DNA of 64,000 nucleotides, from the NCBI GenBank assembly GCA_964636705.1, contig CAZWUJ010000005.1:62001-126000 (forward strand), written 5' to 3'. This document shows positions 8,056 through 18,735 of the stretch, in pieces; position 1 is the first letter of the stretch, and every line of letters starts with the position of its first letter. The notes under the pieces are model-generated. The model made no database searches. It saw only the letters and a program-made list of their open reading frames with translations, and was not told the DNA's origin. The stretch comes from VXRJ01 sp964636705 (GTDB lineage: Bacteria > Acidobacteriota > Vicinamibacteria > Vicinamibacterales > UBA8438). The position numbers were made by a program, and so were the translations under genes.

Positions 8056-9410
8056 CCGTCCATGCGATCCGTTGTTCTGCCGTGACTCGCGGTTGTCGCG
8101 CCGTGCGGCGGGTCGGGCTGCTTGCCGCGACGCTGCTCGCGGTGGCGGTGCTTGCCGTCGCTTGCGGTTCCCGCGGTGCGCCGCGCGCGCCGCTCCGGAT
8201 TGTCCCCGCCACGGTCGATCCGTTTGTCGCAGCGCGCCTCGGCGATCGGGTCTACCTGGAGTTCGCGGCGCCGGACCAGGACTCCGAAGGCATGATTCCG
8301 GGCGACATCGTCCGGATCGAGGTGTATGCGGTAACGACCCGGCCCGAGGCGCGACAGCCGCCCCCACCCGTGGACGAAGACTGGTTCGAAGTGGCGACAC
8401 TGGTAGCGACCCTCGACGTGGCGCCCCCGGGCCCCGCGCCGCCGCCGGAAGCCGCCGGAGAAAGAGAGGGCGCGGGTTTGCGAGACCGGGTCGTAGCCCA
8501 GGGCGACGACGTCACCGTGGTCGAGCGGTTGACCCCGGACGCGCTGGAGCCGGTGATCATAGGCGGCCAGGACGAGGAGGACGAGGGCGGCGACGAGGAA
8601 GAGGACGCGGCCGCCCGCCCCGCCCCGCGGCCGCTGGTTTCGCCGCCGGCCAAACCGCTCCCAATCCGCTCGTACGTCGCGGTGGCGATATCGTCACGCG
8701 AGCGGATGAGTGATCCGTCACCGGTCGCCAGCGTGCCCCTGGTGGAGCCTCCGCTTCCGCCCGCCGGCCTCCTCGCCGTCACGTATTCCGAAGAAGCGAT
8801 CGAGGTGGCCTGGACCGAGCCGCCGACGTTCCGCCGCCGCGTGCAGCCGATTGAGGCGGAGCCGCCGTTGTTGCAATCGAGGGCCGTCATTCCGTGGCCA
8901 CGCGGATCCGCATACGTCGTCTACGATCACGCGGTCTGGGATCCGGACCTTTCGCGTACCGAGCCGCTCGCGGAGCCCACGGAGGAGCCGGCGTTTACCG
9001 ACGACGACGTGGTATTCGGGGAGACCCGGTGCTACGCGGTTCGTGTAGTGGACTACGTCGAAACGACGCCGGTTGAGGGTCCGGCGTCGCTTGCCACCTG
9101 CGTCCAGTTGAAGGACACGTTTCCGCCCGCTGCGCCGTCCGGGCTGATCGCCCTGGCGGACGGGAATGGCATCAGCCTGGTCTGGGATCCGAATCGCGAG
9201 GAGGATCTTGCCGGGTACGTCGTCTTGCGCGGAAGCGCGCCAGATGCGACACTCCAACGGCTCACGCCCGCGCCCGTCGCGGCGACAGCGTACCAGGACA
9301 CCCGGGTGGCTCCGGGAGAGCGCTACGTTTATCGGGTGCAGGCGCTTGACCGCGCTATTCCCCCGAACGTCAGCCCGCTGTCGGAAGCGGTGGTGGAGAC
9401 TGCGCGCTAG
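8052..9410 (+). CDS. Putative lipoprotein with fibronectin type III-like repeats
   Basis: A positively charged N-terminus and a hydrophobic stretch (VGLLAATLLAVAVLAVAC) suggest a lipoprotein signal peptide with Cys as the acylation site. The region from about residue 100 to 205 is acidic and low in complexity (EDEEDEGGDEEEDAAARP-type), probably flexible. Two fibronectin type III-like units follow, with the typical P-P-x-G-L-x-A/V pattern (PPAGLLAVTYSEEAIEVAW and APSGLIALADGNGISLVW) and Y-x-Y-R-V-Q-A-x-D at the end. The likely role is adhesion or scaffolding on the cell envelope. The TTG at 8052 overlaps the hslU stop (TTGA); GTG codons at 8082 and 8103 are alternative starts. Confidence 0.75.
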   Translation: MTVHAIRCSAVTRGCRAVRRVGLLAATLLAVAVLAVACGSRGAPRAPLRIVPATVDPFVAARLGDRVYLEFAAPDQDSEGMIPGDIVRIEVYAVTTRPEARQPPPPVDEDWFEVATLVATLDVAPPGPAPPPEAAGEREGAGLRDRVVAQGDDVTVVERLTPDALEPVIIGGQDEEDEGGDEEEDAAARPAPRPLVSPPAKPLPIRSYVAVAISSRERMSDPSPVASVPLVEPPLPPAGLLAVTYSEEAIEVAWTEPPTFRRRVQPIEAEPPLLQSRAVIPWPRGSAYVVYDHAVWDPDLSRTEPLAEPTEEPAFTDDDVVFGETRCYAVRVVDYVETTPVEGPASLATCVQLKDTFPPAAPSGLIALADGNGISLVWDPNREEDLAGYVVLRGSAPDATLQRLTPAPVAATAYQDTRVAPGERYVYRVQALDRAIPPNVSPLSEAVVETAR

Positions 9411-9444
9411 CGTGCCCGGCAGAAGCGCCGGAACAGAAGGGCAA

Positions 9445-10212
9445 ATGGATCGTATCTACCGCGTGGGGCAGGATGGGAAGAGCCTCTGGGCGCTGGAGCG
9501 TGACGGTGTCTGGACGACGCTGGACGGTGACCCGTTCGGTCACTACCGTCCCGGGAAGGGGCTGGACCCGAACCGCATGCGGCTTCTGCCGCCGGTAGAG
9601 CCGACGAAGATCGTCGCGGTTGGATTGAACTATCGCGACCACGCAAGGGAGATGGGAAAGGCGTTGCCGGACGAACCGCTCCTTTTCCTGAAGCCGCCCT
9701 CGGCGATCATCGGTCCGGACGCGGCGATCGTCCTGCCACCCGGTCATGGACGGGTGGACTACGAGGCCGAGGTGGGGATCGTGATTCGGCGGGAGGCGCG
9801 CAACGTACGTGCCGCGGAGGCCGCCGGCTACGTCCTGGGCCTTACCTGCTTGAACGACGTGACCGACCGCGACATTCAGCGGAAGGACGTGCAGTACACG
9901 CGCGCCAAGGGGTTCGACACGTTCGCGCCGGTCGGTCCCGCCATCGCGGTAGGCCTCGACGGATCGGCGCTGGCGATAGGATCGGCGGTAAACGGCGAGT
10001 CCAGGCAGGCGTCCAACACCAGCGAGATGATTTTTCCGCTCGATCGCCTGGTCGAGTTCGTCACCCGGGTGATGACGCTGCACCCGGGCGACGTCATTGC
10101 GACCGGCACGCCCCCGGGCGTCGGTCCTCTGGCCGTAGGCGACCGGGTCGTCGTCAGCGTGGAGGGGGTTGGCGAACTCGCGAACGATGTGGTGGCGGGG
10201 GGTAACGAATGA
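9445..10212 (+). CDS. Fumarylacetoacetate hydrolase-family protein
   Basis: The protein belongs to the FAH fold family (fumarylacetoacetases, acylpyruvases, 5-oxopent-3-ene-tricarboxylate decarboxylases, oxaloacetate tautomerases), which use a Mg- or Mn-centred acidic triad. Visible signatures are KIVAVGLNYRDHA, the DYEAEVGIVI metal-binding segment, GLTCLNDVTDRDIQ, RAKGFDTFAPVGP and VIATGTPPGVG. Length is 255 residues from ATG 9445, with an N-terminal cap of about 60 residues. The exact substrate cannot be told from sequence. It overlaps the transaldolase gene by four bases, so the two are probably one operon. Confidence 0.9.
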   Translation: MDRIYRVGQDGKSLWALERDGVWTTLDGDPFGHYRPGKGLDPNRMRLLPPVEPTKIVAVGLNYRDHAREMGKALPDEPLLFLKPPSAIIGPDAAIVLPPGHGRVDYEAEVGIVIRREARNVRAAEAAGYVLGLTCLNDVTDRDIQRKDVQYTRAKGFDTFAPVGPAIAVGLDGSALAIGSAVNGESRQASNTSEMIFPLDRLVEFVTRVMTLHPGDVIATGTPPGVGPLAVGDRVVVSVEGVGELANDVVAGGNE

Positions 10213-10862
10213 AGATCTTCGTCGATAGCGCGAACACCGAGACAATCGACGCGCTCGTGCCGCTCGGCATCATTGATGGCGTTACTACCAACCCGTCGCT
10301 GCTCGCGAAGGAGCCGGGCGATCCGCGCGACACGCTCCGTCACATCTGCCGGTCCGTCGGCGGGCCCGTCAGCGCCGAGGTGGTGGCGACCGACGCGGAC
10401 GGGATGGTGCGCGAGGGGCGCGGGCTGGCGGCCCTCGACGAGCACATCGTCGTCAAGGTACCGTTCGGGCGCGAGGGCGTGCGCGCCTGCGCCGCCCTGA
10501 CCGGCGAGGGCATCCGCGTGAACGTGACGCTCTGCTTTTCGCCGGCGCAGGCGTTGCTGGCCGCCAAGGTGGGCGCGGCATTCGTCAGCCCATTCGTGGG
10601 GCGGCTCGACGACATTGCGACCGACGGCATGGGGCTGATCGGCCAGATCGTCGAGATCTTCGAGAACTACGACTTCGGTACGGAGCTGCTGGTGGCGAGC
10701 ATCCGCGGCCCGGGGCACGTCGTCGAGGCGGCGCGGATGGGGGCCGACATTTGTACCTGCCCGCCCAAGGTGATCGACAGCCTCTTCAACCATCCGCTCA
10801 CCGATATCGGGCTGGCGAAATTCCTGGCCGACTGGGAAAAGGCACAGGCGCTCCGGGCGTGA
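10209..10862 (+). CDS. fsa: Transaldolase / fructose-6-phosphate aldolase family enzyme (FSA/TalC type)
   Basis: This is the short type of transaldolase (217 residues), a class I aldolase barrel acting in the cytoplasm on sugar phosphates. Features seen are MKIFVDSANTETI at the start, DGVTTNPSLLAKE, the Schiff-base lysine K83 in HIVVKVP, NVTLCFSPAQALLAAKVGA, and SPFVGRLDD. Sequence alone does not separate transaldolase from fructose-6-phosphate aldolase in this subfamily; if this is the only copy, a transaldolase role is more likely. It overlaps the genes on both sides. Confidence 0.93.
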   Translation: MKIFVDSANTETIDALVPLGIIDGVTTNPSLLAKEPGDPRDTLRHICRSVGGPVSAEVVATDADGMVREGRGLAALDEHIVVKVPFGREGVRACAALTGEGIRVNVTLCFSPAQALLAAKVGAAFVSPFVGRLDDIATDGMGLIGQIVEIFENYDFGTELLVASIRGPGHVVEAARMGADICTCPPKVIDSLFNHPLTDIGLAKFLADWEKAQALRA

Positions 10863-12403
10863 TGGACAGGCACGCCACGCTCGCCGACTACGAACGCCGC
10901 GCCGAAGACGGTGGCGGCGCCAACCGCCGCCAGCGGCAGGAGGCAGCGGGCAAGCTGACCGCTCGCCAGCGGATCGATCTCTTCTTCGACCCCGGCACCT
11001 TCGTTGAGGCCGACAAGCTCGTGACGCACCGCTGCCGCGACTTCGGCATGGCGGAGCAACTGATCCCGGGGGACGGCGTGGTCGCCGGCCACGGCAGAGT
11101 CGATGGCCGTCCCGTCTACGCGTTCGCGCAGGACTTCACGGTCTTCGGCGGCTCGCTGTCGGAAACCAACGCCGCCAAGATCGTCAAGATCATGGACCTC
11201 GCGATGCGCAACGGCGCGCCGGTCGTCGGTTTGAACGACTCAGGCGGCGCCCGTATCCAGGAAGGGGTCGCGTCACTCGGCGGCTACGCCGACATCTTCC
11301 TCCGCAACACGCTGGCCTCGGGTGTCATCCCGCAGCTCTCCGCGATCATGGGTCCGTGCGCGGGCGGCGCGGTCTATTCCCCCGCGATTACCGACTTCAC
11401 GGTAATGGTGGATCAGACCAGCTACATGTTCGTTACCGGCCCTGAGGTCATCCGGACGGTTACCCACGAAGAGGTGACGAAGGAAGAACTGGGCGGGGCG
11501 ATGACGCACAATGTCCGGAGCGGCGCGGCGCACTTCGCGGTGCCGACGGATCATGACTGCCTCGCGTTGTTACGGCGACTGCTTGGGTATCTGCCTAGCA
11601 ACAATCTGGACGATCCGCCGCGGGTGGCGAGCGACGACCCGGTCGACCGCGAGGCGCCCGCCCTGGATGCGCTGATCCCCGAGTCGCCGAACCAGCCGTA
11701 CGACATGCTGGACCTGATCCGGGCGGTCGCCGACGACGGCGGGTTCCTGGAGGTCCATGAGCACTTTGCCCGCAACATCGTGGTCGGTTTCGCCCGCTTC
11801 GGCGGCCGTTCGGTTGGGGTTGTGGCCAGCCAGCCGGCACATCTCGCCGGCGCGCTGGATATCGACGCGTCCACAAAGGGGGCGCGTTTCGTCCGATTCT
11901 GCGACGCCTTCAACCTTCCCCTGATTACGTTCGAGGATGTCCCCGGCTTCCTCCCCGGCACCGTGCAGGAGTTCGGAGGGATCATCAAGCACGGGGCGAA
12001 GCTGCTCTACGCGTTCGCGGAGGCGACGGTGCCGAAGGTAACCGTCGTAACGCGCAAGGCGTACGGCGGCGCGTACTGCGTCATGGCCAGCAAGCACATC
12101 CGGACGGACGTCAACCTCGCCTGGCCGTCGGCCGAGATTGCGGTGATGGGTCCCGAAGGGGCGGTCAACATCCTCTACAAGCGCGAACTCGACTCCGCCT
12201 CCGACCCCGACGCGCTCCACGCCGAGCGCGTCGAGGAGTTCCGCGAAAAGTTCGCCAACCCCTTCGTTGCGGCGGGCCGCGGCTACATCGACGAGGTGAT
12301 CGTGCCGCGCCGGACACGCGGAAGGATCATCGCCGCCCTCAAGAGCCTGGACGGCAAGCGCGATCGCAATCCGCCCAAGAAGCACGGCAACATCCCGCTG
12401 TGA
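10862..12403 (+). CDS. Acyl-CoA carboxylase carboxyltransferase (beta) subunit, PccB-like
   Basis: This is the carboxyltransferase subunit of a biotin-dependent acyl-CoA carboxylase (propionyl-, methylcrotonyl- or acetyl-CoA). Both crotonase-like halves are present. The first has GGSLSETNAAKIVKIMDLA, GLNDSGGARIQEGVASL and SAIMGPCAGGAVYSPA. The second has GVVASQPAHLAGALDIDASTKGARFVRFCDAF, FEDVPGFLPGTVQE and KAYGGAYCVMASK. At 513 residues it fits PccB. The next two genes supply biotin carboxylase and a biotin carrier, so a complete enzyme is encoded here. The propionyl-CoA assignment is the most likely one by similarity but is not proven. Confidence 0.93.
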   Translation: MDRHATLADYERRAEDGGGANRRQRQEAAGKLTARQRIDLFFDPGTFVEADKLVTHRCRDFGMAEQLIPGDGVVAGHGRVDGRPVYAFAQDFTVFGGSLSETNAAKIVKIMDLAMRNGAPVVGLNDSGGARIQEGVASLGGYADIFLRNTLASGVIPQLSAIMGPCAGGAVYSPAITDFTVMVDQTSYMFVTGPEVIRTVTHEEVTKEELGGAMTHNVRSGAAHFAVPTDHDCLALLRRLLGYLPSNNLDDPPRVASDDPVDREAPALDALIPESPNQPYDMLDLIRAVADDGGFLEVHEHFARNIVVGFARFGGRSVGVVASQPAHLAGALDIDASTKGARFVRFCDAFNLPLITFEDVPGFLPGTVQEFGGIIKHGAKLLYAFAEATVPKVTVVTRKAYGGAYCVMASKHIRTDVNLAWPSAEIAVMGPEGAVNILYKRELDSASDPDALHAERVEEFREKFANPFVAAGRGYIDEVIVPRRTRGRIIAALKSLDGKRDRNPPKKHGNIPL

Positions 12404-12438
12404 GTCCCGTGTGAACCGGGCTGGGGCGGGGCTGGTGC

Positions 12439-12444
12439 TACACT
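12439..12444 (+). promoter_or_regulatory. Candidate -10 element of a leaderless promoter
   Basis: TACACT lies exactly six bases before the GTG start at 12451, with no ribosome-binding site between them. This would allow separate, leaderless expression of the biotin carboxylase gene, although it also follows the beta-subunit gene by only 47 bases. No clear -35 element is visible. Confidence 0.35.
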
Positions 12445-12450
12445 CGATCC

Positions 12451-13980
<1,530 letters not shown>

Positions 13981-13982
13981 CG

Positions 13983-14513
13983 ATGCGGATCGAGGTCGAA
14001 GTGAACGGCACGACGCACGACGTTGTAGTCGAGCCGTCGTCCCTGCCGGGGCGCTACGTCGTCGCCTGGGGTGGCGTTTCGCGCGAGGTGGATGCGCGGG
14101 TGGTGGAGCGGAACCGCCATGGGGTGCTGCTATCGTTCGTGCGGACCGACAGTGGCGCCGCGGCCAGCCGCCTCGTGCGCTGCGCGCCGACGGACCGCCC
14201 TGCCGTGAGCGCGATCCAGTTCGGCGGCGTAGAGATGGAAGCGGCGATCAACGGAAGCCGGGCGCGCGTCGCCGCCGGCGTCGCCGCCGCCGCATCGGGT
14301 GTCGCGCGGCTGACCGCGCCGATGGCAGGCAAGGTGGTACGCGTGCTGGTGGCGCCGGGAGATTCGGTAGAGGCGCGCCAGCCGCTGGTGGTGGTCGAAG
14401 CGATGAAGATGGAGAACGAGCTGACCGCTCCCCGTGCCGGCACGGTCGCCGAGGTCGAAGTGCGCGAGGGAATGTCGGTAGAGTCGGGACGCCTGCTGGC
14501 GACCATCGAGTGA
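13983..14513 (+). CDS. Biotin carboxyl carrier protein of acyl-CoA carboxylase
   Basis: The C-terminal 75 residues form a biotinyl domain: APMAGKVVRVLVAPGDSV, then the biotinylation motif EAMKMEN with K142 as the acceptor, then TAPRAGTVAEVEVREGMSV. The N-terminal half (MRIEVEVNGTTHDVVVE onward) is like the linker domain that joins biotin carboxylase and carrier in fused acyl-CoA carboxylase alpha chains. Here the alpha chain is split into two genes with a two-base gap. The start at 13983 fits the end of the preceding gene; an in-frame upstream ATG at 13944 would overlap it. Length is 176 residues. Confidence 0.92.
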   Translation: MRIEVEVNGTTHDVVVEPSSLPGRYVVAWGGVSREVDARVVERNRHGVLLSFVRTDSGAAASRLVRCAPTDRPAVSAIQFGGVEMEAAINGSRARVAAGVAAAASGVARLTAPMAGKVVRVLVAPGDSVEARQPLVVVEAMKMENELTAPRAGTVAEVEVREGMSVESGRLLATIE

Positions 14514-14523
14514 ATGGCGAGTC

Positions 14524-17500
14524 ATGGCGGATGATGTGAAGCGCCCGGACGACGGCGCGGATGCGCCCGCGGCCGCCGACGCGAGCGAAACCGGGCGCCC
14601 CGGTTCTTGGGGGGTGCTCCGTCGCTGGCGTTCCCTCGGAGGCCGCGTGCGCCGTCGGAGCGAATGGGCGGTGGTCGCCGTGGTTGCCCTGATCGCGGGC
14701 GGCCTCGTCTCGGTCGTCACCGTCGATCTCGGCCCCAGCCTGCGCGCCCAGGCGGAGCGACAGTTCGCCGGCGCGCTCGACCGGCCGGTGACGATAGGCC
14801 GCCTCAGCACCTACGTCCTGCCCGGACGCTTCCTCATCGAAGACCTCGTGATCGGCGGTCAGAACCCCGGGAACCGGGACTTCTTCACGGCGGACCGCCT
14901 CGTCATCACGACGCGGTGGCTGCCGCTGCTGCGGGGTGAGATTCTCGTCGACGCGGTCGATCTGCAGGGATGGCGGATGCTGGTCGAGGGCTTCGAGGGG
15001 GGGCGGCACACGTTTCCCGCGCTCGTGGCGCGGAGCGATGCCGACGAGGCCTCGGCGCCGGATGCCGCGGCGCCGGGGACGGAGCCGGACGCGGAAGAGG
15101 AATCCGCGCGCCGGATAGTCACTACCGTGCAGTATCTTCGAGCCCACGACGGTGCGTTCATCTACGAGGATCATGGCGCGCCCTGGAGCATCGTCGCCCC
15201 CAACATCGACCTGACGGTAGCGAAGACGACCGGCTACGGCGGCCGGGCGACGTTCAACGGCGGCACCCTCGTGATCGGCGACTACGAGCCGATGACGATC
15301 GCCATGCACGCCGATTATCGGCTCGACGGCGGCCTGGTCGAGCTGATCCGGGCCGACTTCTCCGCCGACGGGTTCGAAGCGCGCGTCGATGGCCGGGTCG
15401 ACATGCTGAACTGGCCCGAGCAGCTCTACCACGTCCGCGACTCGGCGATCGATCTGCCGGTCATGAAGGAGATCTTCTTCGCACGCGATAACTTCACGGT
15501 GACCGGCGAGGCGTCATTCACCGGCGACTGGCACATCTTCGACGGCGGACGCGAGCTGACGGGAACGTTCACGGCGCCGGATCCGACGCTGATCGACCTG
15601 GGGTTCCCGGCCCTTGACGGTGATTTGATCTGGACGAGAGACCGCTTCGAGATCACGCGGGCGCGCTCTTCTTTCTACGGAGGGGAGCTCGATTTCACCT
15701 ATTCGATGAAGCCGCTCGGCGCGCCGGAACCCGGTGCGGCCACGTTCCTGCCACGCGTCACCGGGACGAGCCTGGAGCCGTTGCTGGAGGCGTTGGACGT
15801 ACGGGGCGTTCGCCCGCTGGGGCGGCTCGGCGGCGAAGCGCGTCTCGAATGGCCGCTCGGCGCCATCGCGGATTGGCACGGCGAGGCGATGGTCCGGATC
15901 GAGCCGCCCGAGAGTATCGCGTTGCAGCCGGTCGGGGTCCGGCCGACGTCGCAGCGGACCGGGTGGACGTACGCGGCGCAGGGATTCGATCCGGACGGCG
16001 AACCGTGGCGCTTCCCGATGGGCGGCGAGGCGAGCTTCACCTTCGACCCCGACACCGGCGTGAACGTGGAGCCGGGCTGGATCGCAACGCCGCTCACCGC
16101 TATCAGGTTCGACGCCGCACGGATAGATGAGCCCGAGAATACCCGCCTGCCGTTCGATGTCGTGAGCGCCGACTGGCAGGAGAGCGACCGGCTGCTGGCG
16201 GGGATGCTCACCGCCTTCGGGCGGCCAACCGGGGAGTTGGAGCTGGCCGGCTACGGTTCGATGAACGGCGTCCTGCTGGGCGACATCGGCTCGCCGCGCG
16301 TCGAGGCCCGCTTCGATGGCGACGGGATCCATGCCTGGAACGTCGACTGGGGTCACGGCGAGGGGGATTTCGTTCTGGAGGACAACATCCTGGACGTGAC
16401 GGCGGGTCGCTTCGATGACGGCGCCGCGGTACTGGCGATGGACGGCGGGTTCGCGATCGGGCCGCCGCCCCCCGGCCGCGAGGAGCTGGATGCCCGCATC
16501 GAGGTGGACGGGCTCCCCACCGAACGGGTGCGGGCCGCTTTCGAACTCGAAGGCTACGCGATTGACGCCCCGGCCTATGGCCAGCTCCGGCTATACGGCC
16601 CGTATCGCGAGCCGTTCGGCTTCGGCACGCTCCGCCTGGGCGAGGGATCGGCGTACGGCGAGGCGTTCGACGACGCGGAGGCGGATCTTCGCTTCGACGG
16701 TACCGGCGTCTGGCTCGACGGGCTGACCGTGCGCCAGGGTGACGGCGACGTAACGGGTGCGATGTACGTCCGGTGGGACGCCACGTACTCGGTGAATGCC
16801 GATGCGCGAAACGTCGATCTCGCGACCTCGAACTTCATGGGCAGCTTCGGCCTGCCGGTCGCCGGCCGGCTCGACGCGGCGATATCGGGTGCCGGCGCGT
16901 TCGACGATCCGCGCTACTCGCTGCGCGGCACGATGAGCGATGTGGCCATCGACGGCGCGCCTCTCGGTCAGGTATCCGGACGGATCGGCGTCGAGGCGAG
17001 CGCGATGGCGGTGGAACTCGAGGCGGCGTCGAGCGATGTCGCGGTTTCCGGCGCAGGACGGATCGGACTGGAGGGAGCGGCGTCCGAACTGCGGTTCAAC
17101 GTCACCAACACCCGTCTCGATCCGTTCGTTCGCGCCCGCTATCCGGATCTGATGACGGGGGCGGCGTTGCTCGCCAGCGGAACCGTCCGCGTGGAGGGGC
17201 GCCTCGACGACATGGAGCAGCTCGACGTCCAGGTTGCGGTCGACGAAATGGCCCTCCGCCTGTTCGACTACACGGTGCGGAACGAAGGCCCGGTGCAGTT
17301 GTCGCTCGCCGACAATGCGGTCCGGGTCGACCGGATGCGTCTCGGCGGCGAAGGGACCGAACTGCAAGTCACCGGGTCGCTGTCGCTGGCCGACGAGCAG
17401 GTGGCGCTCGGGATCGAGGGTGATGCCAGCCTTGGCATCCTGCAGGGTTTCTCGTCCGACGTCCGGAGCCGAGGCGCGATGAGTCTCTCCGCCCAGGTGA

Positions 17501-18735
17501 CGGGATCGTTCGATCAGCCGGTCGTTACCGGCGAGGCGCGTATCGCCGATGGCAGGCTGCGCCACTTCGCGCTGCCGCATTCCCTCGACGCCATGAACGG
17601 TCGCGTCGTGCTGGAGCCCGGGGGCATCCGCTTCGACGAGTTGACGGCGGAACTCGGGGGAGGGCCGATCACTTTCGGCGGGCGCATCGGTCTGGACGGC
17701 TACAGTGTCGGCGATCTGGACGTCACCGCGTCGGGACGCAACATCGCTCTGCGGTATCCCGAGGGAATTCGTTCGGAGGTGGACGGCGACCTGACCCTGG
17801 TCGGTACGTTCGATGCGCCGATGCTGCGCGGCTCGGTAACCGTGCAAGACGCGATCTGGCTCGACCTGTTTCAGGCGGACGGCGGCTTCTTCGAGGCGCC
17901 TGCCGCCACGGCGCTCGGACCCGAGGCGGGCACGGAGACGCTGCCACTCCGCTTCGACCTGCGCATCCAGGCGCCGTCGAGCCTGCGGTTTTCCGACAAC
18001 CGGGCGCAGATTGTCGCCAGCGCCGATCTCACCCTGACCGGCACCTACGACCGGCCGTCGATTCTCGGAAACGCCGCGATCGAGCGGGGCCAGATCTATT
18101 TCGAGGGCAACCGTTACCGGATCACGCGCGGCATCATCGGGTTCGCGAACCCGGTCGAAGTGGAGCCTGTCTTCGACATCGAAGCGGAGACCGACATCAG
18201 GGTGCCGGGGCAGACGTACCGGGTGACGCTGGGGCTGAACGGCACGTTCGACCGCCTCTCCCAGCCGACCCTCGAATCGGATCCGCCGCTGCAGCAGTTC
18301 GAGATCATCGGCCTGCTCCTCGGTGACCGGCGCGACCCCCAGCAGGCCGAGATCCGGACGCTCCGCGCGCCGGAGGCTTCCCAGCAGGAGCGGCTGCTGC
18401 AGGCGGCGGGGGCCGGTCTGCTCAACAATCCACTCTCGGCCGGCGTCGGCGGCGTGGTCGAGCGCTCACTGGGAATCGACAACTTCGAGATTACGCCGGC
18501 CCTCGACGACCCGGCGGCCCTGCAATCGACACAGCTCGTGCCGACTGCCCGCGTCCGGATCGGCAAGCGGATCTCCGACCGCGCGTACCTCACCTTATCG
18601 CGTGCCGTAAGCGGCACGAATCAGGATCTGATCGTCATGCTCGAGTACGATGCCAGTGATCGGCTCTCCTGGGTGCTGTCGCAGAACGAGGATCGGACAT
18701 ACGCGCTCGACTTCCGCGTACGGCATGCCTTCTGA
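14524..18735 (+). CDS. tamB: TamB-like translocation and assembly module protein
   Basis: TamB-family (AsmA superfamily) proteins are inner-membrane-anchored periplasmic bridges with a hydrophobic groove, implicated in outer-membrane protein assembly and phospholipid transport. The 1403-residue product has a short cytoplasmic N-terminus, one membrane helix at about residues 47-70 (EWAVVAVVALIAGGLVSVV), then a very long series of beta-rich units and a typical C-terminal domain (FDIEAETDIRVPG, LGLNGTFDRL, FEIIGLLLGDRRDPQ, then LTLSRAVSGTNQDLIVMLEYD). It sits directly before the BamA-type gene, overlapping by one base, which is a standard arrangement. Length is within the family range of 1200-1500. 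Confidence 0.93.
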   Translation: MADDVKRPDDGADAPAAADASETGRPGSWGVLRRWRSLGGRVRRRSEWAVVAVVALIAGGLVSVVTVDLGPSLRAQAERQFAGALDRPVTIGRLSTYVLPGRFLIEDLVIGGQNPGNRDFFTADRLVITTRWLPLLRGEILVDAVDLQGWRMLVEGFEGGRHTFPALVARSDADEASAPDAAAPGTEPDAEEESARRIVTTVQYLRAHDGAFIYEDHGAPWSIVAPNIDLTVAKTTGYGGRATFNGGTLVIGDYEPMTIAMHADYRLDGGLVELIRADFSADGFEARVDGRVDMLNWPEQLYHVRDSAIDLPVMKEIFFARDNFTVTGEASFTGDWHIFDGGRELTGTFTAPDPTLIDLGFPALDGDLIWTRDRFEITRARSSFYGGELDFTYSMKPLGAPEPGAATFLPRVTGTSLEPLLEALDVRGVRPLGRLGGEARLEWPLGAIADWHGEAMVRIEPPESIALQPVGVRPTSQRTGWTYAAQGFDPDGEPWRFPMGGEASFTFDPDTGVNVEPGWIATPLTAIRFDAARIDEPENTRLPFDVVSADWQESDRLLAGMLTAFGRPTGELELAGYGSMNGVLLGDIGSPRVEARFDGDGIHAWNVDWGHGEGDFVLEDNILDVTAGRFDDGAAVLAMDGGFAIGPPPPGREELDARIEVDGLPTERVRAAFELEGYAIDAPAYGQLRLYGPYREPFGFGTLRLGEGSAYGEAFDDAEADLRFDGTGVWLDGLTVRQGDGDVTGAMYVRWDATYSVNADARNVDLATSNFMGSFGLPVAGRLDAAISGAGAFDDPRYSLRGTMSDVAIDGAPLGQVSGRIGVEASAMAVELEAASSDVAVSGAGRIGLEGAASELRFNVTNTRLDPFVRARYPDLMTGAALLASGTVRVEGRLDDMEQLDVQVAVDEMALRLFDYTVRNEGPVQLSLADNAVRVDRMRLGGEGTELQVTGSLSLADEQVALGIEGDASLGILQGFSSDVRSRGAMSLSAQVTGSFDQPVVTGEARIADGRLRHFALPHSLDAMNGRVVLEPGGIRFDELTAELGGGPITFGGRIGLDGYSVGDLDVTASGRNIALRYPEGIRSEVDGDLTLVGTFDAPMLRGSVTVQDAIWLDLFQADGGFFEAPAATALGPEAGTETLPLRFDLRIQAPSSLRFSDNRAQIVASADLTLTGTYDRPSILGNAAIERGQIYFEGNRYRITRGIIGFANPVEVEPVFDIEAETDIRVPGQTYRVTLGLNGTFDRLSQPTLESDPPLQQFEIIGLLLGDRRDPQQAEIRTLRAPEASQQERLLQAAGAGLLNNPLSAGVGGVVERSLGIDNFEITPALDDPAALQSTQLVPTARVRIGKRISDRAYLTLSRAVSGTNQDLIVMLEYDASDRLSWVLSQNEDRTYALDFRVRHAF